From Bombyx mori (Eukaryota > Arthropoda > Insecta > Lepidoptera > Bombycidae): a stretch of 64,000 nt of DNA. Below, one piece after another: positions 42,606 through 53,501 of this stretch. Location of the stretch: contig NC_085126.1 in NCBI RefSeq assembly GCF_030269925.1, positions 3,288,501 through 3,352,500 of the forward strand, given 5' to 3'. Each line of letters begins with the position of its first letter. Within the stretch, counting starts at the first letter, position 1. The notes under the pieces were generated by a model. The model saw nothing but the letters and a program-made list of their open reading frames with translations. It ran no database searches and was not told the DNA's origin. A program made the position numbers and the translations under genes.

Positions 42606-43340
42606 GGTGCCTCCGTCCTAAGAACTTTCATACGTTTCGTCTGCTAAGCTCGATCACCCTATTCGCCCCTACGATGTCTGACAATGGTGTTAATAATTGT
42701 GGCTTCTCCGACATGCTTATAATGTTTTACATCGGGTATTGCGAATCATAGCTATAATCAAAACCACTTATACGGTTGGTTCTACAGACGACTGAGCCAG
42801 CAATAATAAAACACTAAATTATTCGAATAGTCTGAAATGATTTAGTGACAATAAAAACAGGACTTTACTTTGACGGCAAATCAGTTTTAATTAAACACAA
42901 TATGCTTACTTTCATCTCGCTACCCGAACATGGGTCTCAGCCCACGTGATGTAAAGTGTAGTCCCCGCAAATGAAGCTACGATCGGAAAAGGAAGCTTAC
43001 CAATGCCTTTCTTGATTTCGGTAATTGCCGGTGTTCGCAACAAGACCTAAACGTGCTTCCTTAAAACCGACTTTAAATAAAAAGGAGGAGGTTAAGAATT
43101 CGACGATAGTTTTTGTGTTTTACCGAACTCAGAAAAAATTTCTAGGTGAACCGATTTTGATAATTATTTGTCTATTTAAAAATTGGTGTTTCATAAGATC
43201 TCTTGAAATATCCTGAATAATGCTTAAATTAAATAGACTTCGACTACATTGATGATAATATACTCGTTTTACTTGTACGTATAACTTATCGATGTACAAT
43301 ATAATATTTAAAAAAACTGAATGAGGGGCGGCATTCGAGA
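42606..43340. other. Unclassified DNA
   Basis: Contains a short Helitron-like phrase near 43065-43170 (ACCGACTTTAAATAAAAAGG, GTGAACCGATTTTGATAA). No gene. Confidence 0.4.
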
Positions 43341-43734
43341 GCATCGTAGAACACGTCCTTACGGATCCATCAGATCCAAATAACCTTTGCATTAGATTCC
43401 TTCAGCTCTAATACTAGGAGCAGGCTTAGGGACCCCAGTAACCGTACTCGTCGAACTCGACAAAGAGGTCGACGTGCAACCTAACCCACGCATCAGCCCG
43501 GTGAGTTTCTCGCCGGATCTTCTCAGCGGGTCGCGATTCCGATCCGGTAGTAGATTCATTCGCGAAGCAATTGCTCTTGAGTTGTTAGGTCTCCTTCGAA
43601 GGCGCTCGGGCAGCTGTTAGAAAATCCCACCCGTCCTGGCTGAGTCTTTGCTCGCCCACCTGTCCTGGTGAAACTGGAAAGGCCTTCGGGCCACCAGTAG
43701 TGTCTCAATCATAAAAAAAAGCATCGTAGAACAC
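43341..43734 (+). mobile_element. 5'-truncated Jockey-like LINE insertion with 14 bp duplication
   Basis: GCATCGTAGAACAC at 43341-43354 and 43721-43734 flanks a copy of 14322-14690 of the Jockey-like element ending in poly(A). ACAC at the 5' junction is shared with the element, a microhomology typical of truncated LINE insertions. Nearly identical to the full-length copy, so young. Confidence 0.88.
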
Positions 43735-44236
43735 ATTTCGTAAACAATAAAATGCATATCTATGAATTGTTTTGATACAATTTTGACTTCATTTTTTTTG
43801 TATTTTTTTTTTGTTTTAGTTTACCTTTTTCGTTAATTTTTGACGTGACGACGTCTTATAATTCGATGGAGCCGGCTGCACGCACGAAAAAATATGACTC
43901 ATGCGGCGTTACCTCGCTCTGAGGCGTACACGCTTTCGTCAAGTATGAAGTTCAGTGAAAAGTGAATGTGGTGTCAATTGTTTATAGCAACGATAATTGC
44001 GATAATTGAAAAATGAAACCATTCCGTCAGTATTTTCTTATGACGTTGTCACGTTCAACTATCGTCAGTAAACCGACTTTACAGACAACCGTTTTTTTTT
44101 TTTACGTTTACAAGTTTTGACTTTAAATCAAAAGCAACACAACACATTCTGATGATCGTTTATCAAGAAGATTTCATACGTTCAAAGTTTATGGTGTAAT
44201 CTGCATGGGCACACAGGTTTTTGTCGTGTCAGCCGC
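43735..44236. other. Nothing recognised
   Basis: About 0.5 kb without supported feature. Confidence 0.4.
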
Positions 44237-44237
44237 T

Positions 44238-44432
44238 CTTTTTTTCCGACCTATTTCCTGTTAGCCCAAGGGGCTATTCCAGCTGCGCCTATATTACGTG
44301 AGATCACGGGCTCAACCTGAGAGAATTTGTTAAGACCAGCCTTAGCAAGAGCTGTGCTTCGCAGAATCTACCAAAGGATCGGAATCGTTACCCACTGAGA
44401 AGATCCGGCGAGAAACTCAATGGGCACTCAGC
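44238..44432 (-). repeat. LINE family B 3' end
   Basis: T-run, CCTGTTAGCCCAAGGGGC ... GAGAAACTCAATGGGCA. Confidence 0.7.
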
Positions 44433-44749
44433 CGCTAAATAAATTGCATAATATTAGAAGTTTTCACCTTTTTCATCTATCGATTCGCCTAAATTTCGTA
44501 ATTCTCGAATGAGATCTACAAATTCTCTGTAATCTGCAAATTCCACGATCCGGAGCAAACACTTGGCGTCCGCATCAACGGTACTCTTAATTGAAAAATT
44601 AGTTTACCTTTAAAAGTACTTCTTAATCTTCTAATTTATAAAACGATAATACTGATGGAAGTCAGACAGAACGCAACTTAAACGAAGCCGCCGTACCAAG
44701 TGCCGGCACACGAGTTTCTCGTAAATATAGTAATGTGGAGTACCTACAT
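44433..44749. other. Nothing recognised
   Basis: About 0.3 kb between two oppositely oriented LINE tails. Confidence 0.4.
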
Positions 44750-44948
44750 CAGTAATAGCCCACTGGGTTTCTTCGCCGGATCTTCTCAGTGGGTCGCGTT
44801 TCCGATCCGCTGGTAAATTCTGCGAAGCACTGCTCTTGCTAGGGCCAGTGTTAGCAACACTTACGGTATGAGCCCCGCGAGCTCACCTACATGTTAGGGT
44901 GAAGCTGAAATAGCCCCTCAAGGAATCAGCATAGGTAGGAAAAAAAAT
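44750..44948 (+). repeat. LINE family B 3' end
   Basis: CTTCGCCGGATCTTCTCAG ... AATCAGCATAGGTAGG plus poly(A). Confidence 0.75.
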
Positions 44949-45369
44949 CAGTGTTGTTCTTGTTTCGTATCTGTGTGTTTCATACATACTTAACACAAAG
45001 GACCATTCTAGTTTATGAATGTTCCGAGCCTCTCCAATTCGGACTCGTCTCCCGCCATCACTACTATCCCAGCGCATATACCTACCAGCCAGAAAATACT
45101 ACAGCGCTGCTTTGTATGGCAGGGAGCTCGCAGTATCGGCAAAAGGAATGGCCCCGTGGCCGGTCCCGTGCCCTCCAGAGTCACGACAACGTGACGATAT
45201 ATTTGCATGGTTAATAGTACCAAATATGATCCAGCACGGATGGGTGCCGGTTGATCGATATTGACCTCAACTTGACCCTTTATTTAGATCCAATATGATC
45301 GTGCTATGATCATAGCAGTTTTATACTTACATACAACATTATTTTTAATATGCACTTACATGTATTGTA

Positions 45370-46285
45370 TCTATACTAATATTATAAAGATTAATGAATG
45401 AATTTGTTTGTTTGAGCGCGCTAATCTCAGGAACTACTGGTCCGATTTGAAAAATTCTTTCAGAGTTAGTTAGCTCAATTATTAAGGAAGGCTATAGACT
45501 ATATAACATCAGGCTAAGACTAAGAGGTTTCTTCCCTTTAGAGAGCTTCCGCTGCGTGCGCTGCGGAAACGGTTAAAATTTCACTAAAATAATGTATGAC
45601 AGAATTGTTCCTCTTTAAAAGTTCTAAAAGCTCTAAAATATCGTGACAGCATGCCTATGTTTTAAGGTTGGCTCATTATAACGTTTTTTATCCGAACCAT
45701 TTTTGTCCTAAAATAAGCATTATTTGTGAACGTGTTTTTTCTAAAGATGATATTAATCCCTATCCAAATAAATACGTTATTTATTACAAGTATTTATCAT
45801 CGCAGCAAAATAATGGTCAAGCGTATAATGATGTACCTACAAGGCGCCGACCGGCCGGTGCGCGGCGACACACAAGAAGAATAACAAGAAACATCGCTTC
45901 AAGATAGGCTTTTAAAAATTGTAATTTTTTCTACCTTTCTCCAAGGTCCCACCATCAGATAATGATCCTGATGATTATAGGACCATTCGGGAAATCTCCC
46001 CTTTCGAACAAAAAAAAGATATTTTTTTTATCAGAATCGGCTCAACCATTCTCGAGAAATCGGTGAACATACATAGTTAAAAAATTGTGGTCGAATTGAT
46101 AGCCTCCTCTTTTGAAGTCGGTAAAAAAGCGTGATTTTAGGTACATTAAATAGCTCCTTAGTATTCTATTATCCAAAATTATTTTGACCTTCTACGTAAA
46201 TGAACCCACTTAAAGGGTCGAAGGGTAAAATTTTGCGTTTTCCCAAAGTAACTTCCACGTGGACAAAGTCGCGGGCAAAAGCTTG
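45370..46285 (+). mobile_element. Helitron, non-autonomous
   Basis: Starts TCTATACTAATATTATAAAG, with GGAACTACTGGTCCGATTTG and GCTGCGTGCGCTGCGGAAAC; ends near GTCGCGGGCAAAAGCTTGT, a degenerate CTAG terminus. It shares order with the Helitrons at 15069-16507 and 23248-24918 (opposite strand). The 79-codon ORF at 45668 shows no Rep or helicase motif. Confidence 0.75.
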
Positions 46286-46358
46286 TTATAATGATAAAAG
46301 TGACATGTTCAATGAGAAAACGGAAAAAAAAAACCAAAAAATCGTTTTCAGCTTCAGC

Positions 46359-46364
46359 TTTATT
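46359..46364 (-). terminator. Poly(A) signal of 30K gene 4
   Basis: AATAAA on the minus strand 54 nt past the stop codon. Confidence 0.75.
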
Positions 46365-46417
46365 CGTGTTAATTTGGTTTTCAACATATTAATCGGTAGA
46401 ACCTTTTACAACAACGC

Positions 46418-47188
46418 TTAGTAGGGGACGATGTACCATGCAAAAAGTTGGGGATAACCGGAAACTTCTCCGCTGTGCCCCAAGGCTTCACGGTCTTCGT
46501 TGGCGGCCATATCTTCATCAAGTGTCATAACACTGTTGTACTCTCGGTTGTAGACGAAGAACATGACGTCGCTTTCGTACATGGAGGGCTCAAGGTACCA
46601 GTGGTGTTTGAAGGTGTCAGCGGTGCTATCACCGTAGATGATACGGTCATCACTAGAACCTTTCGTGTTATCGAGCTTCAGGTACTGTTTGTCTTCGGTG
46701 GACATGATCTTGAAGTATACTCTGTTGTTTTCCAACACGGGGGTAAACTTCCAGGAGACTTTCTTGCTGGTTTTGTCTTTGGAGTCACCGAATGCAATTT
46801 TGTTGTGGTTTTGTTGGTCGATCAACTTGAGGGCGTGATGGTCCCTTTTGTTTATGAGCTTGACAGTCTGCTCGGTGAAGATCACTCTAAACTGGATGGG
46901 GAAGTAAGATTTGACGATTTCCTTTCCATCCTTTGTCCATAACTGGTAGGCGAAGTCCATGGTGTTCCTCTTGCCGTTTTCGATCAGACGCTTCACGGCT
47001 TCCTTGATAACCTCTCCCTTCTTTTCCTTCAGATATTCAGAGCATTTGGCGATAGCGGTCTCGTATTCACCAATGACGACACTCATATACAGCTGCTCTG
47101 CCAGTACGTCATCAGTTCTTGGTGCAAGTGTGGCGTTAGAAGCCAGCGCACACACGGCGAGGACGAAGGCAAACAAAGTCAGTCTCAT
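46418..47188 (-). CDS. 30Kc6: 30K lipoprotein 30Kc6 type (30K gene 4)
   Basis: 256 residues from MRLTLFAFVLAVCALASNA. The frame is open for 11 codons upstream, but the acceptor TTTCACAG ends at 47206, 17 nt before this ATG, exactly as in the other genes. The signal peptide is residues 1 to about 17-20. The helical domain (LAEQLYMSVVIGEYETAIAK to FAYQLWTKDGKEIV) is about 25-110. The beta-trefoil (YFKIMSTEDKQYLKL, FVYNREYNSVMTL, AWYIVPY at the end) is about 115-256. I recognise it as 30Kc6, a member reported to protect cultured cells from apoptosis; I have not compared it with a database entry. Intact, single coding exon, antisense in IFT52 intron 1. Confidence 0.94.
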   Translation of the reverse strand: MRLTLFAFVLAVCALASNATLAPRTDDVLAEQLYMSVVIGEYETAIAKCSEYLKEKKGEVIKEAVKRLIENGKRNTMDFAYQLWTKDGKEIVKSYFPIQFRVIFTEQTVKLINKRDHHALKLIDQQNHNKIAFGDSKDKTSKKVSWKFTPVLENNRVYFKIMSTEDKQYLKLDNTKGSSDDRIIYGDSTADTFKHHWYLEPSMYESDVMFFVYNREYNSVMTLDEDMAANEDREALGHSGEVSGYPQLFAWYIVPY

Positions 47189-47205
47189 CTTGGCGCAGTG
47201 GTTAT

Positions 47206-48046
47206 CTGTGAAATAAATCACATAAACGGCTTGAATCTATTCGAAGTCTTGTATTTTCGATTTTACGTGTACACTAAGTATAAAAAATCATAAAAGAAAA
47301 TCGAAATTAAAGTTGAAATTATTTCTTTTAAAAGGTTAGATGACCTAATCTAATTTCTTATCTAATCTAAATCTTAATTAGATCTAATCTAATTTAGTTT
47401 TAAAAGTTTTTTGTTTAATCAAACGAATAGAATCGATATAATAACGGAAATAGAAATTTTAATACTAGAAAAGGAAGAAAAAAAAACTATTTTGTTGGTG
47501 TTAATTTGGTTTTCAAAAAGTCACTTAGTAGATGCTCTAACGGAAACCTTTAGCAGGAATTAATAACAACCTGGAAGAAAAGTTTGTGATAGCAAAAATA
47601 CCAAAGACCGGAGGGCTCAGTAGTATGAATCATGGAGACGTCTATGTCCAACAGTGGACGACAATGGGCCGATGATAATGATGATGTTTGTAAGGTAGTA
47701 CTACTACTGGTGGTATGACTTCTTGTGAGTCCGCGCGGGTAGGTACCACCGCCCTGCCTAGTTCTGCTGTGAAGCAGTAATGCGTTTCGGTTTGAAGGGC
47801 GGGGCAGCCGTTGTAACTATAATGAGAACTTAGAACTTATATCTCAAGGTGAGTGGCGCATTTACGTCGTAGATGTCCATGGGCTCCAGTAACCACTTAG
47901 CACCAAGTTGGCCGTGAGCTCGTCCACCCATCTAAGCAATAAAAAAATATAAAATCGTGCCCGATTAATCAAAATTAGACAAAAACTGTTGTATTAATGT
48001 AAGCAGCAATTGGGATTTATTGCGAATAAAAATAAACTATTGTTAC
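47206..48046 (-). other. Intron 1 of 30K gene 4
   Basis: Donor CAAAG|GTAACA at 48046-48045, acceptor TTTCACAG, 841 bp. It holds a Bm1-like SINE (47704-47946, plus) and, immediately before it, an RTE-type LINE tail at about 47600-47697 (CAACAGTGGACGACAATGGG then GATGATAATGATGATG). At 47498-47535 there is a short match to the gene's own 3' end. Confidence 0.85.
47704..47946 (+). repeat. Bm1-like SINE in intron 1 of 30K gene 4
   Basis: GGTGGTATGACTTCTTGTGA ... CATCTAAGCAATAAA plus poly(A). Confidence 0.85.
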
Positions 48047-48157
48047 CTTTGAAAGCAGTCACAACACTGTAGAACCAATATTAACATAGGTCTTATATAC
48101 TGTATTATATCAGTCCGTTAACCTTTTATCTACGGGTCAAATGACAAATGTGCATTG
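48047..48157 (-). promoter_or_regulatory. Promoter and non-coding exon 1 of 30K gene 4
   Basis: TATATAAG at 48099-48092 and initiator CAGTGT with its A at 48068, 31 nt from the first T. Exon 1 is 48068-48047 (22 nt). The block TCAAATGACAAATGTGCATTG (plus reading) at 48137-48157 matches genes 1 and 2 except for a 4-base gap. Confidence 0.8.
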
Positions 48158-48217
48158 TAAATAAATAAACGATGTCATTTGCAAAGCAACAGATTAATAT
48201 GAATTTTTAGTGATTGA

Positions 48218-48600
48218 TTCCTATGCAGTGGCGGATTTACAGTCTCGGCCGCCCTAGGCCCCAAGCCATCAGCCACCCCTTTCTCAGCATCCACCATATA
48301 TACTACTTTTTTTTTTATTGCCTTTGTAGGCAGACGAGCATACGGCCCACCTGATGGTGAGTGGTTACCGTCGCCCATGGACTTCAGCAATGCCAAGGGC
48401 AGAGCCAAGCCGCTGCCTACCGCTAAAATATTGCTACATAATGGAATTACATAATGGAATTACTTTATTGCCAACTGTTATCTAAATAGATTTAGAAATT
48501 TAATACATATTATAATAAGTTTTTTGACACAATTGGGCCCGCCCCTAAATCTGGCCGCCCTAGGCCCGGGCCTTAGGGTAAATCCGCCACTGTTCCTATG
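48218..48600. mobile_element. hAT-type MITE with 8 bp duplication
   Basis: Terminal repeats CAGTGGCGGATTTAC at 48226-48240 and its reverse complement at 48578-48592, continuing with GGCCGCCCTAGGCCC on both sides. TTCCTATG at 48218-48225 and 48593-48600 is a perfect 8 bp duplication, the hAT size. A family-D LINE tail (48306-48426, minus) is inserted in it. It lies about 120 bp upstream of the TATA box of 30K gene 4. Confidence 0.88.
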
Positions 48601-50307
48601 ATTGACCGCTGGTTTGTTTTTTACGCGTTCGCACTGAGGTCACTCGGTTGTTTTGCAACAGACGTCATTGGTACGTCTTTATTCAACGATACTGTGCCTT
48701 AGGGCGGATTCGACCAAACTTAAATTTAAACTCGAGTAACTATACGAGGAATAACCTATTCCATGATTTTAATCTCGAGTAAATTCATAGTCGTTTTTCC
48801 ACGTATACTTGCGCTAGGAATAACAATACGCGAATAGCAGAGTGAATGGTGAACAAAAATAAAATCCGGCAAATAAATGTTGTTGTTCAACGGCATAGTG
48901 TAAGAGCATACAAATCGTCAACTCGATTTTGCCGTATTTTAGTGTGAAAAAGTAGCTGTTGTGTAAGATATCCAGCTGTCAAACGTATTATTTTTATTTC
49001 TTGTTTGTTTGAGGGAATTGTCAAGTTTTGTCGTGTGGTTTTATCTTTTTTCGTTTAAACGTTGCATTCAGACTATTAATAATCATTTAGTGCATTGCGT
49101 TGACTTGAAATTAAAACAGAATAAATATTTATGAAATGACAGAAATCAGATGTTGGACTGACAGACGCCATTACTTTATTCTAGGAATAGCTCCGTTATT
49201 CCGTGCGAAACGGCGGTATAGTAACAATTCCCGAATAGGCCCACTATTCTTAGAATTGTAGTTGGTAAAACGTAAAATTGATTTACTCTCGATTAACTGA
49301 CGAGTTATTCTAAGAATAAGATTTACTCTTGTTTGGTCGAATCGACCCTTAATCATACAATAAAATTAAAATTACAGGCAGCGGCAGAATAACAGCGATA
49401 GTTTCAGCTATCACAATGCTGAGCCGCGGCCTTTTTATCTCCACTGTCAGTATAATTAATATATTGTAATATTGTTTAGATAGAATTAGAAAATTATGTC
49501 ATATTAATTGAAAAGTTATTTGTATTGTGGAGTAAATAAATGTAATTATTATGATCATTATTATAAGTTCGTGAAGATTTACCGGGTACTTTTAGGAAGA
49601 AGTTCGTACCATGCCCAATTCGAGTGCTGAATTTCTCGCATATTCGTAATAGTGGTTGTTAACTTTTAAGAATATTAAGAATGCCTACATTCATACCTTT
49701 GTAAAATTATTGAAGTGAAAACTTCTTTAGAATCGTTGTGATTTCAAACCGGATGCAACGGAAAAAACGACAGGTAAGAGACACAAATACAAAAATGTGT
49801 AGGATGAAGCCAGCAAAGAATGAGACAGAAATATACATACTATTTAATACAGCGCCATCTGTGAGATTTTTTAATACTAACGTGTGTATGAAAGCTCTTG
49901 TAGTGAATTTTAATTTAGGATTATACGTGAAATTAAAATATCAATTCACAGAGGGCGCTACCTTACAATTATTTACTAATGACAAAATTTTACATATACT
50001 TAAGACGTTTAGGATAATTGTATTTTAATTTTGGAAGGTTTCACTTCTACCACGTGTGAATTGCACACATTTTGTTTTTTTTTTCAAATAGTATCATTGA
50101 ATATACAATAATGTGCGCGAATAATTTTCAACAATGAATTAAATTTCATGTCACATGGCATGAGTGACATTTAGTTCGAAACTTATGCTTATATCTAAGA
50201 CAAACTTTCATAAACATTTCTTTAATTGAATTAAACTAAATCTGTGGGTACCTAGCATCGTTCAAAACAAACTGCGTCTGTGCCTATTGCTTCTTAATTA
50301 TTATTAT
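48601..50307. other. AT-rich intronic DNA
   Basis: About 1.7 kb inside IFT52 intron 1. The 96-codon ORF at 49738 has no recognisable motif. AACTCGAGTAACTATACGAGG and TTACTCGAGATTAAAATCATG-like complementary segments occur near 48730-48785 and 49285-49330 (TAGGAATAAC/ GTTATTCTAAG), possibly a decayed inverted-repeat element of about 0.6 kb. Confidence 0.4.
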
Positions 50308-50720
50308 TTTCCTACCTAATCTGAGAGCCTTCAGAGGCCATATCAGCGTAACCTTAACTAGTAGGTGAGCTCACGGGGCTCAAACCTGACGACGTTGCTA
50401 ACACGAACCCTAGCCAGAGCAACCCATGCTTCGCAGAATCTACCACCGGATCAGAAACGCGACCCACTGAGAAGATCCGGCGAGAAACTCAGTGGGCTGT
50501 GTCTGAGGGTTAATTTACTCGTCGAGCCCTTCGTCGCTAGCGATGGGTTCGACGAGAACGATGACCGGTACTTGAGGTACCTAAAACCACCGTTAGTGGA
50601 TCGGGTGGACCGGAAATGACGTGTTTCGGGCGACGTCGACTGCTTTCCATTCTGTCCGCAGGATCGGGAATGTAGTTACCGGCGGCCACGATGAGAGGGT
50701 TCTCGTGTCGTGCCGCTTTA
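50308..50720 (-). repeat. LINE family B 3' end, longer copy
   Basis: CCTACCTAATCTGAGAGCC, GTGAGCTCACGGGGCTC, GAGAAACTCAGTGGGCTG, continuing into the coding tail (TCGACTGC, GGCGGCCACGATGAGAG). Confidence 0.75.
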
Positions 50721-50848
50721 TCGAAGTGGTGCTTCTTAAAACAATAGTGTGTTAATAATTTTGTATATGTTCAGAAGTTACAGCAACAAATCGAAAACTT
50801 GCCTCATTGCACCTCTCATATTTATATTTACTTTTATCTATCTGAAAT

Positions 50849-51293
50849 TTTTTTTTTTTTTTTTTATTGCTTAGATTGATGGACGAGCTTACAGCCCACT
50901 TGGTGTTAAGTGGTTACTGAAGCCCATAGACATCTACAACGTAAATGCGCCACCCACCTTGAGATATAAGTTCTAAGGTCTCAGTATAGTTACAATGGCT
51001 GCCCCACCCTTCAAACCGAAACGCATTACTGCTTCACGGCGGAAATAGGCAGGGTGGTGGTACATACCCGTGCGGACTCCCAAGAGGTCCTACCACCAGC
51101 GATTACGCAAATTATAATTTTGCAGGTTTAATTTTTATTACACGATGTTATTCCTTCACCGTGGAAGTCAATCGTGAACATTTGTTGAGTACGTATTTCA
51201 TTAGAAAGATTGGTACCCGCCTGCGGGATTCGAACACCGGTGCATCGCTACATACGAATGCACCTGACGTCTTATCCTTTAGACTAAGTATCG
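50849..51293 (-). repeat. Full-length Bm1-like SINE
   Basis: Long T-run, body, and complete tRNA-like head with reversed B box GGGATTCGAACACCGG (about 51227) and reversed A box near 51275. Confidence 0.85.
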
Positions 51294-51464
51294 TACGAAA
51301 AGCGCGAATCATTCCGCTGAGTACAAACCCGTTTTTACTTACTTTAAGATCTTTCAACAGGAACAATAATACAAGTAATGTTAAACTTTTATAGAATTGT
51401 ATTGCATTTTCATTGTAATAGATCTTATGTGTGAAAACCCTGGCGTAACGCCGACATATATAAA

Positions 51465-51660
51465 CGTGTGTGTGTGTGTGTCAAATACATGTTAGTAATG
51501 TTTTCTTTATTGCTTTCGTGTATTTTTTATGCATTATTTTAAAAAAATATTAGCATTGTGCACTCCTTCTCTATAAGTGTGGGAAATTTTATATTCCTCC
51601 GTCCTCGCAATTTTCGTAAAAAGGGATACAAAGTTTTTGCTTCACGTATTAATATATAGA
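51465..51660 (-). mobile_element. Partial Helitron, 60 bp before IFT52 exon 2
   Basis: Matches the 5' half (minus reading) of the Helitrons at 404-816 and 59038-59456, including the TCTATATATTAATACGTG terminus. The other end grades into a (TG)n tract. The IFT52 acceptor is only 60 bp away. Confidence 0.7.
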
Positions 51661-51720
51661 TACCATTGTCACGCGTCATTTTTATTGGGACTTGTTGGGT
51701 AAATGTAAATTATTCTCCAG

Positions 51721-51938
51721 TAATCGGGAGGAGCTCTCGCAAAGCAGTCTTCAAGATGTGAAGCTCCTCGTTGTCCCCGGACCGCAGAATGTGTTTACTG
51801 ATGACGAGTTCGCGGCCATGAAGAGTGTAGTCGAAAGAGGCGATTCGGTGCTGGTCACAATGTCAGACGGCGGAGAGGAGAAGATAAATACGAACATCAA
51901 CTTCTTCCTAGAAGAATTCGGAATAGTCGTCAATAATG
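51721..51938 (+). CDS. IFT52: IFT52, exon 2
   Basis: Encodes (I)NREELSQSSLQDVKLLVVPG, PQNVFTDDEFAAMKSVVERG, DSVLVTMSDGGEEKINTNIN and FFLEEFGIVVNN. This is the conserved N-terminal GIFT-like domain of IFT52: a GP-x(3)-FT-x(2)-E turn, a GG(E) loop and the signature NTNINF-LEE-GI-VNN. The acceptor TTCTCCAG precedes T at phase 2. The donor is AATG|GTTAGC at phase 1. The ATG at 51692 in the same frame lies in the intron and is not used if exon 1 is joined. Confidence 0.93.
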
Positions 51939-52254
51939 GTTAGCTATTTTCCTTTTGCAGTTCATTAAGCTGTTATTTATGTTTTTAATACGCTTTTATT
52001 AGCTTCAGACGTATGTATGTTAGTATGTAACGGAATCTTTGAACATGATTTTGACCCCCTTCAAAACGTCGGATTAACTCGAAATTTGGTATACTTATTA
52101 AGGACCGATGACAATTCAATATTAAAAATTGTGCATGGTATCAGTAGTTATAAATATTTTATGAACAGATATGAGTAGAAGGGCTATTTTGATAATATAC
52201 TGAAAAGCACCCCTCGCTTTTTTTACAATAAAATCCTTTTTTCTTACACTATTA

Positions 52255-52570
52255 TTGAAATGTTCACGATTGACTTCCACGGTGAAGGAATAACATCGTG
52301 TAATAAAAATGAAACCCGCAAAATTATAATTAGGTAGGACCTCTTGTGAGTCCGCGCGGATAGGTACCACCGCCCTGCCTATTTCTGCCGTGAAGCAGTA
52401 ATGCGTTTCGGTTTGAAGGGCGGGGCAGCCGTTGTAACTATGCTGAGACCTTAGAACTTATATCTCAAGGTGGGTGGCGCATTTACGTCGTGGATGTCTA
52501 TGGGCTCCAGTAACCACTTAACACCAGGTGGGCTGTGAGCTCGTCTACCCATCAAAGCAATAAAAAAAAA
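52255..52570 (+). repeat. Bm1-like SINE with part of its head
   Basis: Starts within the middle region (GTTCACGATTGACTTCCACG) and ends CATCAAAGCAATAAA plus poly(A). Confidence 0.85.
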
Positions 52571-53501
52571 TATTCAAATTTATTAAAATTTATTTTCTAT
52601 TTTTTAGTTGGATTTTCTATAAAAGCGTATTTTGTTAGTTTTTTTAAACTATTATTTATTTTTTGTCTAGGTAGGAGGACGAACTTACGGCCCACCTCGC
52701 GTTAAGAGGTTACCGGGGCCCATACACCCACCTTGAGACATGAATTCGAAGTCTCAGTTTTATAGTACAACATTTGCCCCATTGTCCCACTCCTCAAACC
52801 GAAACCCATTACTGCTTCACGCCAAAAATAAGCACGGCGTGTGGTACCTACCCGTACAGGCCCTCAAGACGCTCTGCTACCACAGTAATGCCTAAAACTT
52901 TTGAGATTAATGCAAATTAGAGACGGGAAATAGAAAAACGTTAAAATAAATTAAACCGGTTTTGCGGTAGGCAGCGGCTTGGCTCTGCCCCCAACATTGC
53001 TGAAGTCCATGGGCGACGGTAACCACTCACCATTAGGTGGGCCGTATGCTCGTCTACCTACAAGGGCAATATTATGTCTACCTTCCACGGAATAGATAAA
53101 TAAGGGATTATAAGGGATAAATAAGGGATTATTTATCTATTCCGTGCTACCTTCCAATTTCATATAGAAGAATTTGTGTCATATCTTTAGACGATCAGAG
53201 AGATCTTTGTCAGCTCCAATTCTTTTCTGCGCAAACCCAACCATACTCCATCGCGCAATCATGTAATCTGAATTTTTATTTATTTTTATACTCTAAATAC
53301 TAATTTTTGCTTGTCCCTCCTTCAGCCGTGCTCCTCACTTTTGAGGGTCCTGACCACCTCAGTCCACAAGTTTCGTCCTTACCATATTGTACTAGTTCGT
53401 CCTGCCTTCCTCTTTTTTGCCTCTAGGATATCGGATTAATAATTCGTATGTCGTATCACTCTTGTCAGAGCGGTCGTGGTCGTCATCCGGCATCATTGTT
53501 T

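Larger units (their letters stand above)
18215..51720 (+). other. IFT52 intron 1, 33.5 kb, containing three antisense 30K genes
   Basis: Donor AT|GTGAGT at 18215 and acceptor TTCTCCAG ending at 51720. The phases agree (2 to 2) and the joined protein matches IFT52. Three complete 30K lipoprotein genes (20972-22496, 37429-39178, 46418-48068) lie inside on the opposite strand, together with most of the transposable elements of the window. No further IFT52 exon is required between the two ends. Confidence 0.85.

Noticed and set aside
48651..48665. Second X-box candidate (GTTGTTTTGCAAC)
   Set aside because: Partly symmetrical but the right half does not fit RRNRAC, and no exon follows it.
51692..51720. 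ATG at 51692 as a separate start for IFT52
   Set aside because: In frame but before a good acceptor (TTCTCCAG); exon 1 at 18102 supplies the conserved N-terminus in the right phase. It could serve only as a minor alternative start.
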